5,885 nucleotides of DNA from JACPLA01 sp035291905 (GTDB taxonomy: Bacteria; Bacteroidota; Ignavibacteria; UBA10030), in NCBI GenBank assembly GCA_035291905.1, contig DATDRF010000156.1, positions 1 to 5,885 on the forward strand, read 5' to 3'. The notes below the pieces were generated by a model. That model made no database searches, had not been told where the DNA came from, and saw only the letters and a program-made list of their open reading frames with translations. This document shows positions 5,864 through 5,885 of the stretch, in pieces; the first letter of the stretch is position 1; every line of letters begins with the position of its first letter. The position numbers were made by a program, and so were the translations under genes.

Positions 5864-5885
5864 TTAAAGGAACGCTTCAAAGAAC

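Noticed and set aside
5863..5868. TTTAAT on the minus strand as a -10 box of the pyr promoter
   Set aside because: Transcription would start inside the PyrR-binding hairpin and destroy it, and the -35 region would lie outside the window. The real promoter is probably beyond the right edge.

Overview
The window reads as one minus-strand stretch of a bacterial chromosome with tightly packed genes. Three features suggest the Bacteroidota/Ignavibacteria (Chlorobi-group) assemblage: a small secreted protein resembling DUF4783, a fibronectin type III lipoprotein, and a multi-pass membrane sensor-like protein. This placement is an inference from gene content; there is no rRNA or marker gene to confirm it. 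No mobile element, tRNA, rRNA or CRISPR array was seen.

Right side (about 2840-5885): a complete pyrimidine-biosynthesis operon, transcribed leftward in the order pyrR-pyrB-pyrC. It encodes the PRPP/UMP-sensing regulator PyrR, the aspartate carbamoyltransferase catalytic chain and a type I dihydroorotase. Gene gaps are 6 and 12 bp, and the pyrC ribosome-binding site overlaps the pyrB stop codon. The 189-base leader upstream of pyrR holds what looks like a complete PyrR attenuator: a PyrR-binding hairpin with a CNGNGA hexaloop, an intrinsic terminator just before pyrR, and a 10-bp antiterminator pairing that competes with both. Between these elements lie two arrays of degenerate 8-bp repeats in inverted orientation, which fold on each other. 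The operon ends in a strong terminator at 2844-2870. An 11-bp inverted repeat straddles the pyrC stop codon.

Middle (1857-2724): a monocistronic gene for a putative lipoprotein (signal peptide, Cys17, fibronectin type III domain, unrecognised beta-rich C-terminal half). It has its own ribosome-binding site and a terminator with an unusually large loop.

Left side (1-1759): a small secreted DUF4783-like protein is followed after 19 bp by a large membrane protein that runs off the left edge. The visible 412 residues show one N-terminal membrane helix, a periplasmic domain of about 220 residues, and at least four further helices. This fits the N-terminal half of a sensor kinase or similar signalling protein, but the catalytic part is outside the window.

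The most interesting signal is the PyrR attenuator. PyrR RNA-based control is best known from Firmicutes, and here the regulator, its RNA site, the terminator and the antiterminator can all be read directly.
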